A stretch of 64,000 bases of DNA from Aradus depressus (lineage: Eukaryota; Arthropoda; Insecta; Hemiptera; Aradidae). The stretch lies in NCBI GenBank assembly GCA_963662175.1, contig OY759214.1, positions 78,380,037 to 78,444,036 of the forward strand, given 5' to 3'. The notes below the pieces were generated by a model. It was not told where the DNA came from and made no database searches. It saw nothing but the letters and a program-made list of their open reading frames with translations. Every line of letters begins with the position of its first letter. Positions within the stretch are counted from its first letter, which is position 1. Shown here piece by piece: positions 21,715 to 31,929 of this stretch. The position numbers and the translations under genes are program-made.

Positions 21715-23094
21715 ATGTACATGTACATAATGCATACAATATACATGTATTATAATGATGTTACACATAATAAATACGTACAAACATTTGAACGAGATCC
21801 CAAATGGTGTTAAGGGGGAAGTGTCTCATGAAAGCATGAAGATAGCTTTCGTGATCTTATCAATCAGGTAGAAATCTGCTAAAAAAAACACGGTGTTAAT
21901 AACGCAAAGAACTATATTAGACTTAATAGATAGATGAAATACTAGATAAAATAATGATTAGTAGAAAAGTGTAGACAGATAGATGTGTTGAGAGATATGT
22001 GAAGGTCATTGGCAGGAGAGCTATCCCACACAACGGCCTCTATCTACCAGGACGACCCTAATCAACATTGATTTCTTCACAATCCTACCTTCCTCTGATT
22101 GAGCACGCAGAAACTTCAGGAATTTACTGAATATCAATCGGTTTTGATAAAAAAATTCGGATTGTTATAAGTGTTCGAGAGGTTCTAGTTCCATAACATA
22201 TTGGCGCGAGGACTTCAGCACCAAAACCTTATTATATTGATTTTTTTTTTTTTTTTTTTCGTTTTAGTTAAAGTAGCAGAAAATAAAGATATCAAACATA
22301 ACAAACGGAAGTGTTGTCTTACCATTGGTTTTAACAATGATTCCAAAATCGCAGGTTCAAAACCCGGCTGAAATTGTTATCTGAGAAATAAAAAAACCTT
22401 AAGCCCGCCATCCTTCGTTTGGCGAATGAGAACAAACGAATGTAACATAATATATAGGTAGTTATTTTTTTCGACATATTCATCTTATTTTTACAGATTT
22501 GAACAATTTTTTTGTTCATCTATCAATGTAAAATTCGGCAATTCTTCAGGTCCGTTTTATAATTTAATAATTTGTAGTAGTTAGATAATAAGTACAATAA
22601 TGCACTAAATAAATCGCGGAACCATTGCGATAACGAAAGAAAATGCTGTATTTTAAAATAAAATACGGAAATACACACCTGGTTAATATGTGTTCGCATA
22701 TAGTTTAAACGCGCACCTTCAAAAAGTGACCGCCAAAAACTTTATTTATTGAAAAGATTTCACGAACTGAATAACAAAATCAAAAACCACATTTTAAAAA
22801 ACAAAAGTAATATAACAAAAAATTATATAGCATCCCTACAAGTATTTCCTATGCAGTCGGGGATTACAATGATAAGATGGAAATGTGTTGTTTCAATATT
22901 AATCAACAGAGCATAAAAATAAACATACATAAAAATAATTGAATAATTTATAAATAATTCAAAATCATGATAAATAGTATAAATTGTACAATCGTCTTAT
23001 GAATAATTTAAACTGAAATTACTTAATATTTTTTTTAGTAATAGTTTGGTTAACAAAGAATAAAATAAAATTCTAATATGTAAGAATAATCGTT
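20851..23094. other. AT-rich non-coding with (TA)n and SINE crumb
   Basis: It holds a long TA dinucleotide tract at 21663-21711 and a SINE head fragment at 22340-22432 ('gcaggttcaaaacccggctg', 'gcccgccatccttcg'). The remainder is AT-rich with no gene. Confidence 0.5.
22340..22432 (+). repeat. SINE head fragment
   Basis: A B-box-like 'ggttcaaaacccgg' is followed by 'ttatctgagaaataaaa' and 'gcccgccatccttcg', in the same order as the SINE head/body junction. Confidence 0.6.
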
Positions 23095-23450
23095 TCACTG
23101 ACTAATGAATATAACACAAAAACCCTAATAACTGCAAAAGTAATGGATGTATCAACATGAAATTTTATATATGAACCCAGGACCCAATAAGGACGATATA
23201 CCTGTGTAAATCGGCCAAGGGAAGTGGGGTTAGAGGAGAGGAATCCTAGAGGAACTAAAAAAAAAAAAAAAAATAACTGACAATGTAATGAATGTATTGA
23301 CATGGAATTTAGCATGGCGATTCTAAATTTCAACTTCTTTCATTTTCAACCAAATTGGTAAATTTGTTTTCAGAGGGAGAACGGAAACTTAGTTGATTAA
23401 TTCGCGCGTGCGAAATACATCACCGGTGATTCACCGACTCTTTTTTATTT
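23095..23450 (+). repeat. Family A repeat
   Basis: It carries the perfect 3' hairpin (cggtga t tcaccg) followed by 'ctcttttttattttt', plus upstream blocks 'gtatcaacatgaaatttta' and 'cggccaagggaagtgg'. The 5' end is missing or degraded. Confidence 0.8.
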
Positions 23451-23948
23451 TTCAAAAACTTGCTTTAGGTGATTTTGAAAGTCAGTTATTGACTCTCATC
23501 ACCCATGTTACCTATCAGTTCCGCATTAGTCTTTCAATGCTCTGTGTCGTACATAGCCTTCTATAACCTTAGACAGATCATCTCTTCCAAAAATTTACGT
23601 CTGGATATGTTGTATAAATATTTTTTTTTTAATAAATAAAGTAAGTAGGGACTTGAAAGTTAAGTCAGGATAACTACGCTTAAACCGCACCACTTCCATT
23701 AGAAGAAATGTTTTGTTGAAACGTCTGTCATGGTAACAGATGTTACAACAATGAATCCTATTGGACGGTCGGTAAATTAGGTCGGTTAGATCTAGCCAGG
23801 TTCCTTAACCTGGTCTTGATCTCTAGTCGGGATATTTCTGACGCAATCTGAATGAGAAGAAAGCTGGAAGATTGTAATCACTCAAGGTTATCGTAAAATC
23901 AAACTTATCGGCATAATGGAATCCAGAGAGGGACTTATTTATCACATT
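23451..23948. other. Non-coding
   Basis: No recognised feature. A short inverted pair 'gtctgtcatggtaacagat' is noted near 23724. Confidence 0.35.
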
Positions 23949-24208
23949 ATTTTTACTTCCCTAGTTATACGAAGTACAGAGGAAGTTAAGTAATCAATCA
24001 GAAATTCAATGTTGAATTTCCAACAGAATTTCATGTTTTTCAGACCTCTGATACAAAACTTTTTTAAAAAAATCCTGCCTATGAACACGATAACTCCCGA
24101 TAGAATGACTATATCCTCATGAAGTTTTTTATGTAGATACATAAAGACGACACCTTTCAATTTGCAGCCAAATCGATCAAAGGGAAGAGAGAGAACGGAA
24201 ACTTAATT
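23949..24208 (+). repeat. Family A repeat, host of the Penelope-like insertion
   Basis: It starts 'ttttacttccctagttatac' and runs to 'gaacggaaacttaatt' at 24208. The remainder ('gattaattcgcactgggaag') resumes at 27502 beyond the Penelope-like element. The split copy defines the insertion point and shows that the retroelement is younger. Confidence 0.85.
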
Positions 24209-24290
24209 ACTTCTAAGTTGAGAAACGCGGACATATTGTGGAAACTTGTAATAAATAAATAAAACAAACTTATTTTTGAAATATTGTCTA

Positions 24291-24870
24291 TTCCACTAAA
24301 GATATATATACATATATAACTACCGGTTTCGGCTTTATACCATCGTCAGGTCTAGTTATGAACTAAGTCAGTTTGCAGAGAGCGACCCTTCAAATACATC
24401 TCAGGTCAAAGGGTGCTATTAAAACTTGGGAGTCCCCCGGCTGTACCGTTAGCTAACTCATGAAATATTTCTTAACAAAACCTAGTTCTAAATTTACATA
24501 AAACAATGTCACTAGACTAATACGTGGAAAAATAACAAATAAATAAGTACAAATACAAGTAAATAATAAAAATAGAAATAAAATTAATAATAATGTTAAG
24601 ATTTAGATAACTTGAAACATATATGTGTAACCAAATATTAATAACAGATAATACAAACATATATGTGGAAACAGAACTGGTTTAGGGAGTTAACAAAGGG
24701 GAATAGTTGAAATAAATTTGGTCATTCATACAAATGTTCCTTTTGTTAGCTTTATTTATTTCTAATTGCTCTAAGCTATTAAGTAGCCTGCTTTTTGGGC
24801 AATAATGGAGATATTTGATGCCTGTAGATGGGTCGAAAGTGTGGCTATTGTCAATTATATGGGTCGCGAA
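24291..24870 (-). repeat. Left inverted arm of the Penelope-like element
   Basis: It is the reverse complement of 26913-27493. It includes an antisense copy of the last ~62 codons of the element's own ORF and the antisense of its hammerhead-like motif. The match breaks at 24870/26913, inside coding sequence on both sides. Confidence 0.93.
24322..24349 (-). ncRNA. Hammerhead-like motif, left arm (antisense copy)
   Basis: The reverse complement repeats the right-arm core without change: CTGACGA at 24349-24343 and GAAA at 24330-24327, followed by ACCGGT. Both terminal arms therefore keep the motif. Confidence 0.55.
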
Positions 24871-27101
24871 ACCCCCGAGCTGAAGAGGCTATAAGGATGG
24901 CGGAAAGACACTGGCTGAAGAGTGAAGTAAGAAGATGGTACAAGGCGAGAGACGAGTTAGGTTCAGCTCTCTACTATTTAAGACAGGTACTTTGTTCACA
25001 GTACACTAACATAGAGTGGGACCTGATTGAAGACAACGTCAGATGTAAGGTATGGGACATTGCTCAGGAGAAAACTGAAGTTCAGAAGAAAAAACTACAG
25101 AAGTTAATAGAGATGAAAGAACGAGAAGGAAGCAGAAGCGAAGAACCAGCAGGGAAAGATACCTTCAAATTCTACAAGAGAATTGAGAATCTAACCAGCA
25201 TGGTTCTTTCAAAAGAAGAAAACACCTTACTAGAAAAAGGTTTGAAACATTGTTTAAAGAGAAGAACGAACAAGAAAGAATTGGAATGTTTGGCCGCCGA
25301 GGCGGATGCCATACTCAGCGAGGGTAACAAGATGGAAGCCAAGTCACTGTGCGCGAGAAAAATAAAAAATTTCCGCGACAGAGAGGAGAGGAATGGAACG
25401 GAACAGAAACTCTTGAAGAAACTTAGTGAAAAACTCAAAGAGAATGACATCTTAACAGTGAAAGCGGACAAAGGAAATACGACGGTTCTAATTAAACGTG
25501 TGGATTACATCAATAAAGTGGACAGTTTCCTACAAGAGAATGGTTTTTCGAAAATAAGAAAAGATCCAACGCCTCTATTCCAAAAACAAGTCCGAGCAGC
25601 TGTGTCAGAATCCGCGATAATCACAAAAGGTATGTGGAAACAGAACCTAATAGTAATGAACCCTTCACCCCCCAAATTATCTGGTCTGCCCAAAATTCAC
25701 AAAAATGAGGCCCCCATTAGACCGGTGGTATCTTACATAAATTCCCCTACATATAAATTATCGAAATTCGTCAATAGAAAATTAAGGCATTTTATCAATT
25801 TTTCGCCACCTTTCACCGTTATCAATTCATTAGATCTCGTCAATAAGATTAGAGATGTAAAGGTACCTCACGGAGCCAAGTTAATATCATTAGACGTCTC
25901 TAACCTCTTTACGAATGTCCCCGTAACCGAATGTCTAGAGTTAGTTAGGGGCCTAATAAACAACTCAAATAGGTCCATTTTTGAAAAAATAGAACTTTGT
26001 AACCTTTTAGAACCGTGCATAGAACAAAATTATTTCATCTTCAATAGTGAATTATATAAACAGAAAGAGGGGCTAGCGATGGGGTCCAGCCTGTCTCCCC
26101 TGTTAGCTGATATATTCATGGATAGAATTGAGAGGGAAATTCTAGAGAAGTCTCCATTTATCTGTAATATCATGTTTTGGAAGCGGTACGTGGACGATAT
26201 TTTGATACTTTTTAACGGAACAGAAAGACAAATTAACTTATTTTTTGACTTTGTCAACAAAGTCCATAACAAAATAAAATTCACGTTGGAAATAGGAGGT
26301 CAAACCATAAATTTTCTGGACTTGGAGATCAAAATTAATAACAAGAAATTCGAATTTAGCATTCACAGAAAACCGACTACAACAGACACGGTAATACACC
26401 CATCTTCTAACTGTCCTTCCAGTTACAAATACGCGGCCTTTTATTCCATGTTCCACAGAGCCTACTCAATTCCAATGACCCAACAATCAAAAGATAAAGA
26501 ACTTAAGATTATTAAGGAAATAGCCAAAAACAATAGCTACCCACAAAAAACAATAAATAAAATTGAAAAGAAGGTCAAAAATCATAATTTTAGGAACAAA
26601 CTGACCAAATTAGAAACACAAAATAAAGTTTATAATAAATGGGTCAGCTTAACTTACCACGGAAAATTTTCAGAAAAAATAGGTAAAGAGTTGAAAAAAG
26701 AAGGTTTCAATATCGGGTTTAAAACTATCAATCCCATAAGCCAGTGCCTAGAGAGAGGTAGGGACAAAACAGATATTGAAAATAAAAGCGGTGTTTATAG
26801 TCTAGAGTGTGCGACGTGCAGTCAATTATACATTGGACAGACAGGACGTCGTTTTAGGGAAAGAATTAAAGAACACACGGCCGAAATAAAGAACCGAGGA
26901 AACCGTTCTACATTCGCGACCCATATAATTGACAATAGCCACACTTTCGACCCATCTACAGGCATCAAATATCTCCATTATTGCCCAAAAAGCAGGCTAC
27001 TTAATAGCTTAGAGCAATTAGAAATAAATAAAGCTAACAAAAGGAACATTTGTATGAATGACCAAATTTATTTCAACTATTCCCCTTTGTTAACTCCCTA
27101 A
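24828..27101 (+). CDS. Penelope-like reverse transcriptase / GIY-YIG endonuclease
   Basis: This 757-codon ORF encodes the single polyprotein of a Penelope-like element, which copies its RNA into DNA at a nicked chromosomal site. Visible landmarks are a lysine/glutamate-rich helical N-terminus, ADKGN at residues 213-217, LPKIHK near 287, RT motif A with D356 in LDVSNLFTNVP, motif B GLAMGSSLSPLLADIF near 415, and the catalytic YVDD at 454-457. The C-terminal GIY-YIG nuclease follows, with GVY at 655-657, YIG at 668-670, and GRRFRERIKEH after it. No stop or frameshift interrupts it. The first 15 codons lie within the left inverted arm. ATG at 24897 (residue 24) has a better Kozak context (A at -3, G at +4) and may be the true start, giving 734 aa. 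Confidence 0.95.
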   Translation: MGRKCGYCQLYGSRNPRAEEAIRMAERHWLKSEVRRWYKARDELGSALYYLRQVLCSQYTNIEWDLIEDNVRCKVWDIAQEKTEVQKKKLQKLIEMKEREGSRSEEPAGKDTFKFYKRIENLTSMVLSKEENTLLEKGLKHCLKRRTNKKELECLAAEADAILSEGNKMEAKSLCARKIKNFRDREERNGTEQKLLKKLSEKLKENDILTVKADKGNTTVLIKRVDYINKVDSFLQENGFSKIRKDPTPLFQKQVRAAVSESAIITKGMWKQNLIVMNPSPPKLSGLPKIHKNEAPIRPVVSYINSPTYKLSKFVNRKLRHFINFSPPFTVINSLDLVNKIRDVKVPHGAKLISLDVSNLFTNVPVTECLELVRGLINNSNRSIFEKIELCNLLEPCIEQNYFIFNSELYKQKEGLAMGSSLSPLLADIFMDRIEREILEKSPFICNIMFWKRYVDDILILFNGTERQINLFFDFVNKVHNKIKFTLEIGGQTINFLDLEIKINNKKFEFSIHRKPTTTDTVIHPSSNCPSSYKYAAFYSMFHRAYSIPMTQQSKDKELKIIKEIAKNNSYPQKTINKIEKKVKNHNFRNKLTKLETQNKVYNKWVSLTYHGKFSEKIGKELKKEGFNIGFKTINPISQCLERGRDKTDIENKSGVYSLECATCSQLYIGQTGRRFRERIKEHTAEIKNRGNRSTFATHIIDNSHTFDPSTGIKYLHYCPKSRLLNSLEQLEINKANKRNICMNDQIYFNYSPLLTP

Positions 27102-27493
27102 ACCAGTTCTGTTTCCACATATATGTTTGTATTATCTGTTATTAATATTTGGTTACACATATATGTTTCAAGTTATCTAAATCTTAACATTATTATTAAT
27201 TTTATTTCTATTTTTTATTATTTACTTGTATTTGTACTTATTTATTTGTTATTTTTCCATGTATTAGTCTAGTGACATTGTTTTATGTAAATTTAGAACT
27301 AGGTTTTGTTAAGAAATATTTCATGAGTTAGCTAACGGTACAGCCGGGGGACTCCCAAGTTTTAATAGCACCCTTTGACCTGAGATGTATTTGAAGGGTC
27401 GCTCTCTGCAAACTGACTTAGTTCATAACTAGACCTGACGATGGTATAAAGCCGAAACCGGTAGTTATATATGTATATATATCTTTAGTGGAA
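26913..27493 (+). repeat. Right inverted arm of the Penelope-like element
   Basis: It contains the C-terminal coding end, the stop at 27099-27101 and about 390 bp of 3' non-coding sequence ending with the hammerhead-like motif and 'atatatctttagtgg'. A few substitutions distinguish it from the left arm (for example around 24523 versus 27258). Confidence 0.93.
27430..27480 (+). ncRNA. Hammerhead-like ribozyme motif, right arm
   Basis: CTGACGA at 27435-27441 is followed by U, a 3-bp stem GGU/GCC with loop AUAAA, then GAAA at 27454-27457 and the self-complementary ACCGGT (27457-27462). This matches the core order of minimal hammerheads reported from Penelope-like elements, where the very short stem III is thought to work as a dimer. 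Deviations are one extra U after CUGACGA and a weak stem I (gac/gtt) next to the core. Activity is unproven. Confidence 0.55.
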
Positions 27494-27529
27494 ACTTAAT
27501 TGATTAATTCGCACTGGGAAGTAGAAATG

Positions 27530-27852
27530 TTTCCTTTTTAGCAGAATATATATAAAATATATATTCATTTGCCACCCTCACCTCCCCCAATATTTATTCC
27601 AACTGGCTGAAGTTGGAGTGTTCACAATCAACCTTCTTAGTGGTCCAACAGCAAGAGACCAACTGAATAAATAAATATTTAACCCTGCCTAAAAATGTAT
27701 TACCAATTTGGAGTGGTGAACAGTGAACTTATACTTTTTTTTTTTTTTAATTCGCCTTATAAATAATTCATCGATATCCAAACTTTCTGAATCGCTCAAG
27801 AGGATAAGGCAACATGGAAGTGGTCTTAGGCATTAAGAAAGAAAAACAGTGG
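27530..27852. other. Non-coding
   Basis: AT-rich with a T-run near 27738-27748 and no recognised feature. Confidence 0.35.
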
Positions 27853-28800
27853 TCAGTGAATCACCGGCAAGCAAAGTAATCAACTGTTTCGCTTTCCCTC
27901 TGAAAGTAATTTATTGATTTGCTTGAGAACCAATATGGTCTCTTATCCATTTTTGGGAGAAATTTATTCGTAATTTATCTACTACATTTGATGTGTGTTT
28001 TATTTTTTCATCATAAACACATTTAATACAACTCTTGGACATGACCAGAAATGAAGACATCCTAAAACACAACATTTATTTATAACACATAAATAAATAA
28101 ATATCTATATACATATAAAATAATTTATTAGTAAATTAAAAAAAAAAAGTCATCAGTAAACCACCAGGAATATACTTTTCCAGCAAAAATTAATTAATTA
28201 CGTTTTCGCCATCCCTCCAATCCTCATACTAAATTTTGTGTCGATACATTCATTACATCGGCAGTTATTAGGGTTTTTGATTACCATCGCTCTTCTGTGA
28301 TTTGGCGGGAAATTGATAGGTGTCATATTTTTAGGACTTTGAATGTACATACAAAAATGTCTTGTCAATACATTCACTACATCAACAGTTTTTAGGAATT
28401 TTGAGTTGAGTCCCCTTCTGATCCCCTCTTCCCTACGGCTGATTCCGCTGAAATATAATAGGTGTCGTTCTTATATGGCTTCGAATATACCTACATATGA
28501 AATTTCATGCCAATACATTCATTACAACTATTAGAGTTTTTGGGTTAAACCATCCCTTTGGCCCATTAAGCTGAAAATACTCAGAGACTTCTGTATCATC
28601 ATACTAAATTTCGTATTGATACATCCGTTACATCGAGTTATTAGGGTTTTTGAGTTAAGCCCCCCTCTCCTCTAACCCTCCATCCCTTCTACCAATTTTG
28701 TTATATATCATTATATAGGCAGTTATTAGGGTTTTTTGAGTATCCACCTCCCCTTAAGCTGATTCGGCTGAAGATTGATAGGTGTCATCCTTATGGAGTT
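27853..28800 (-). repeat. Family A repeats (minus), clustered
   Basis: Two inverted 3' ends are visible ('gtcagtgaatcaccggcaag' at about 27854 and 'gtcatcagtaaaccaccagg' at about 28149). Repeated 'gatacattcattacatcggc' blocks with variants follow. This is at least two copies, with internal expansion of the 'gttattagggtttttgag' segment. Confidence 0.7.
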
Positions 28801-28894
28801 TTGTTTCCTATGGCAGATTTGGCTGAAAATCAGTAGGTATCGTGCTTTGTTGATATAATCTATAATTAAGAAATTTTGTTGATATTTTTTTTTT

Positions 28895-29570
28895 ATTCTA
28901 TAAATAAATAATACAGATGTATCAGTCCAACATAGTTTATTTTTCACAACTAGTTACATCAGTCAAACCGACATCTTCAGGTGGTGAATCTGAACATACA
29001 TAAACCAAATTAATCTAGAATTTACGAGCATTCACAGCTCAGGTCAATCATTAATAATTTAATATGTATGTTATATATGAGGAGTTTGGAGCCAGAGCGG
29101 ACCAACTGGTTGAAACTGAACAGGTAGAAAATGGCAATTGAAAATTGAGTACATTTTGTTTATCTCCATAAATGGGCCCCAAATATTTATTTATATTTGA
29201 AATTTTAGAATAGTATTGGATGAGTGATCCCTTTTTGTGTTCTATAAAGTTTTTGAAGGCCGTATGATCCATTGTGACTTTGAAAATATATGCACAAAAT
29301 ACTTGTGGACTAAACTTAAAGTGCTGCTATCTATCACTGAAGTGAAGAAACTAAGTGATCCACACTGGTTTTGAAAAAGGGAACCTATGCCAACATCAGG
29401 ATGGTAATAACTCATTTTCCGAAAAATTGTGGGTTGGTCCGCTTTGGCTCCAAACTCCTCATATGTATGTTAAGATTCACCACCTGGAGATGTCAATTTG
29501 ACGAAACTAGTTGTGGTAAAAAATATACTATGTCGGACTGATCCCTCTGTAATACTTATTTAACAAGTAA
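28895..29570. mobile_element. Foldback element F2 with nested inverted repeats
   Basis: Outer arms of about 100 bp (28899-29000 and 29465-29565) share 'gtggtgaatc'/'gattcaccac', 'acaactagtt'/'aactagttgt' and 'catagt..at' blocks in inverted order. A second inverted pair lies inside: 'gaggagtttggagcc' at about 29080 against 'ggctccaaactcctc' at about 29446. The right arm carries CTGGAGA-U-GUC...GAC-GAAA, the same layout as the Penelope hammerhead-like core. No intact ORF. Confidence 0.7.
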
Positions 29571-29629
29571 GTCCACTACATCCGCCTACCACCAAGAAAT
29601 ATATATATATATATATATATTCTATAGGT

Positions 29630-29790
29630 AGTTATAGTGTTCACAGGCACAGGAATTTTTTCCATTTTCGGAATTAGAGGGTCGGAAAACATGATATTCC
29701 GGTAAGTACTCAACATCGAATTTCTGTCCCGCTACATAACTTCCCTTATACTTCTTATAGCTAGGGAAATAAAAATAATAATTCAGAGGT
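29630..29790 (-). repeat. Family A fragment (minus)
   Basis: It contains 'ggtcggaaaacatgatattc', 'catcgaatttctgtcccg' and the end hairpin 'acttcccttatacttc'/'ttatagctagggaaataa'. Confidence 0.7.
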
Positions 29791-29861
29791 ACATACATGG
29801 AAACAGCGTGTTTATGTGGCATGAGAAAAACTAACAAGTATAGTTACAGGTTGTTTCTTCC

Positions 29862-30122
29862 CCAACTAAATGTAGTTAGGGGTAGTTATGAAATAGATAA
29901 CAATGATGTTTTCACTATTGTCTCACTCCATTAAACCAAAAATAAGTGCAAGGCTGTCTATGGACAAAATTTCGCAGTAGAATGAATATATATCGACACG
30001 AAATTCTAAACACCCAAAAGTACAGGAAAGGAGAAGAGTTTAGAGAGAGAGAGCGCGAACTTAGTTAATTACAAATAATTCGAGCTGCAGACCTGCATTT
30101 CCGGTGATTCACCGATGACTTT
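29862..30122 (+). repeat. Family A repeat, internally deleted
   Basis: It has a 5' hairpin variant ('cttccccaacta'/'tagttaggggtag') and a well-kept 3' end ('ccggtgattcaccgatgac' followed by T). Confidence 0.75.
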
Positions 30123-31234
30123 TTCGATTAAAATTATTGATAAATAAAACCTGGAAGTCTAGAATCAAAACATTCGTGTGTAGTCACCTGAAATGAACCA
30201 GAAATATTTCCAGACATAATCAATCACAAAAGAGACGAGGAAAAACTACGAAAGAATAGGAGGGGAATGGAAATGAAGCAAGCTGAGGACTATCTGGTTG
30301 CGTAATGAAGTGAGTCCAAGGATAATGATTCTATTTGTCGAACACTGGTAACCAACATGGAATTCTAAGGGGATAAACATCATGGAGGGGATCAATACAC
30401 CAACGTGGGCGGATAGACTCCAAGGATAATAATAATACCGAGACAATAAAAATAAGAAAGTAACAGAGAAATAATATGAGGGAGGACATTGATAGGGTCC
30501 TTAGATGGATGCTGTCGACCATAACATTACTTAGGTGAGTCTCTGTGACCTGATAATAACTGGGACACCCAGCGACTGAGCTATACTCGATAGAATCGAA
30601 GCGTACCGGAATGATACATACGTTCTTCAGCAATGTGACCAACGTAGTTGTCATTTTCGCACTATACATTCCTGGACCATGTCGACGCTCTGGTCTGGTC
30701 AGTCCGTGCATCTCTTCTTACTAGGGCTAGGCTTAAGGTCAATATCTGCCACTGAAAGCACCAACGTCTACAGCAGTAAGGGCGATCGCCCCATCCAAGT
30801 CCATGTCTATGAGAGAGGAATTCCCATAAGCATCTGCGCAGCCCAGACCTTTTTTTTTTAGTAAATTTGTATTATTGATAAGATTATCGCGATGTAACAA
30901 GAACAGAGGACACAAATTATCAACTAAATAACAAAAAAAACAAAAAACAAAAAAAAAATCGTTTAATACTAATGTCTATAGGTTCATATGGGCGTAAAAT
31001 GTTATGTAAATGTAATATTTTATCTTTATACAAAGATTTATGTAACAATACAAAAATAATGAGGCTTCATTACATCGGATGATTCATACTAACTACAACC
31101 TCCAATCATCATTAATGGAATATAACATATATCATTATCTATTTGAATAATATTAAACAGCATTTAAGAAAATTGCTAATAGGTTTTTCGTTAATATTTT
31201 TTAGAAAAGAGGGTGATTATCAATTATCCGGATT
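30123..31234. other. Non-coding, unassigned higher-complexity block
   Basis: The 30240-30850 segment is GC-richer than its surroundings and is open over 126 codons on the minus strand (30331-30711). No domain is recognised; it may be the end of an unidentified retroelement. An A-rich tract follows at 30930-30958. Confidence 0.35.
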
Positions 31235-31505
31235 TCTTGATTCCAGAGGCTCAAGACAAATACCCCTATAACTGCTGAAGTGATGAATGTATCGACACGA
31301 AATTTCATTTGTAAATTCACAACTACATAAGGGTGACACCCATAAATTTTCATGAGAATCAACAGAAGGAAATCATCCTACGTAAGTCAAGTATTGATTT
31401 TTAGTCGTAACTGTCAATTAGTTTTGGAGGTAGAGCGAAAACTTAATTGATCAATTCTTGCTGGGAAGTAAATTGCCTGTGAATCACCGTCGACTTTTTT
31501 TTTAT
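31235..31505 (+). repeat. Family A repeat
   Basis: It carries 'gaatgtatcgacacgaaatt', 'cataagggtgacacccat' and the end 'gcctgtgaatcaccgtcgac' followed by a T run. Confidence 0.75.
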
Positions 31506-31929
31506 TAGCATTTCATTGCCCGTCGAGTTAATCTATGGATAAATAATAGATTTAATAATAATTTGCAACATATTAATGTGTCACCACCAAGTAATCGAAA
31601 AATAATGTCCATGCTTCAATCCTAGTTACATAAAATAATCTTCAGGATATAGACATTATTAACTTTTTGAAGTGAGTGTACACCGTCAGGTATTCTATAT
31701 AAGAAACGATACAGGTCGGTAAAGAAGATTGTGACAAGTAAAGGAAACTACCGCTAGACCAATTAAAACGGATAGTAAGACCTAGTCTGAGGACAAAAAG
31801 AAATAGACGCAACGAGGGAACTAGTAGCGCAAAAAGACGTCAATTATAGAAGGTGGACAGGGAGTGTCCCAGCACCGGCTCTGGCTCAGGCACATCAACT
31901 TCAATCGATACTTCAATTATAAAAAAAAA
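31506..31929. other. Non-coding
   Basis: No recognised feature in a mixed-composition stretch. Confidence 0.35.

Larger units (their letters stand above)
24209..27489 (+). mobile_element. Penelope-like retroelement, apparently intact
   Basis: A 3281-bp element is flanked by the perfect 12-bp duplication GGAAACTTAATT at 24197-24208 and 27490-27501. Its ends are long inverted repeats: a left arm at 24291-24870 and a right arm at 26913-27493, about 580 bp each and nearly identical by eye. An 82-bp tail (24209-24290) occurs only at the left end, and a relative of it exists at 60885-60990. A single 757-codon ORF carries reverse transcriptase and GIY-YIG endonuclease. Inverted terminal repeats with an extra tail are typical of Penelope-like elements. 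The matching arms, perfect duplication and open frame suggest a recent insertion. Confidence 0.95.

Noticed and set aside
24209..27489. Penelope arms as LTRs of a gypsy or BEL element
   Set aside because: The arms are inverted, no protease, RNase H or integrase is present, and the endonuclease is GIY-YIG, which fits a Penelope-like element.
30331..30711. 126-codon minus-strand ORF as a gene
   Set aside because: No recognisable domain, no splice context, and embedded between repeats. Kept only as an unassigned block.
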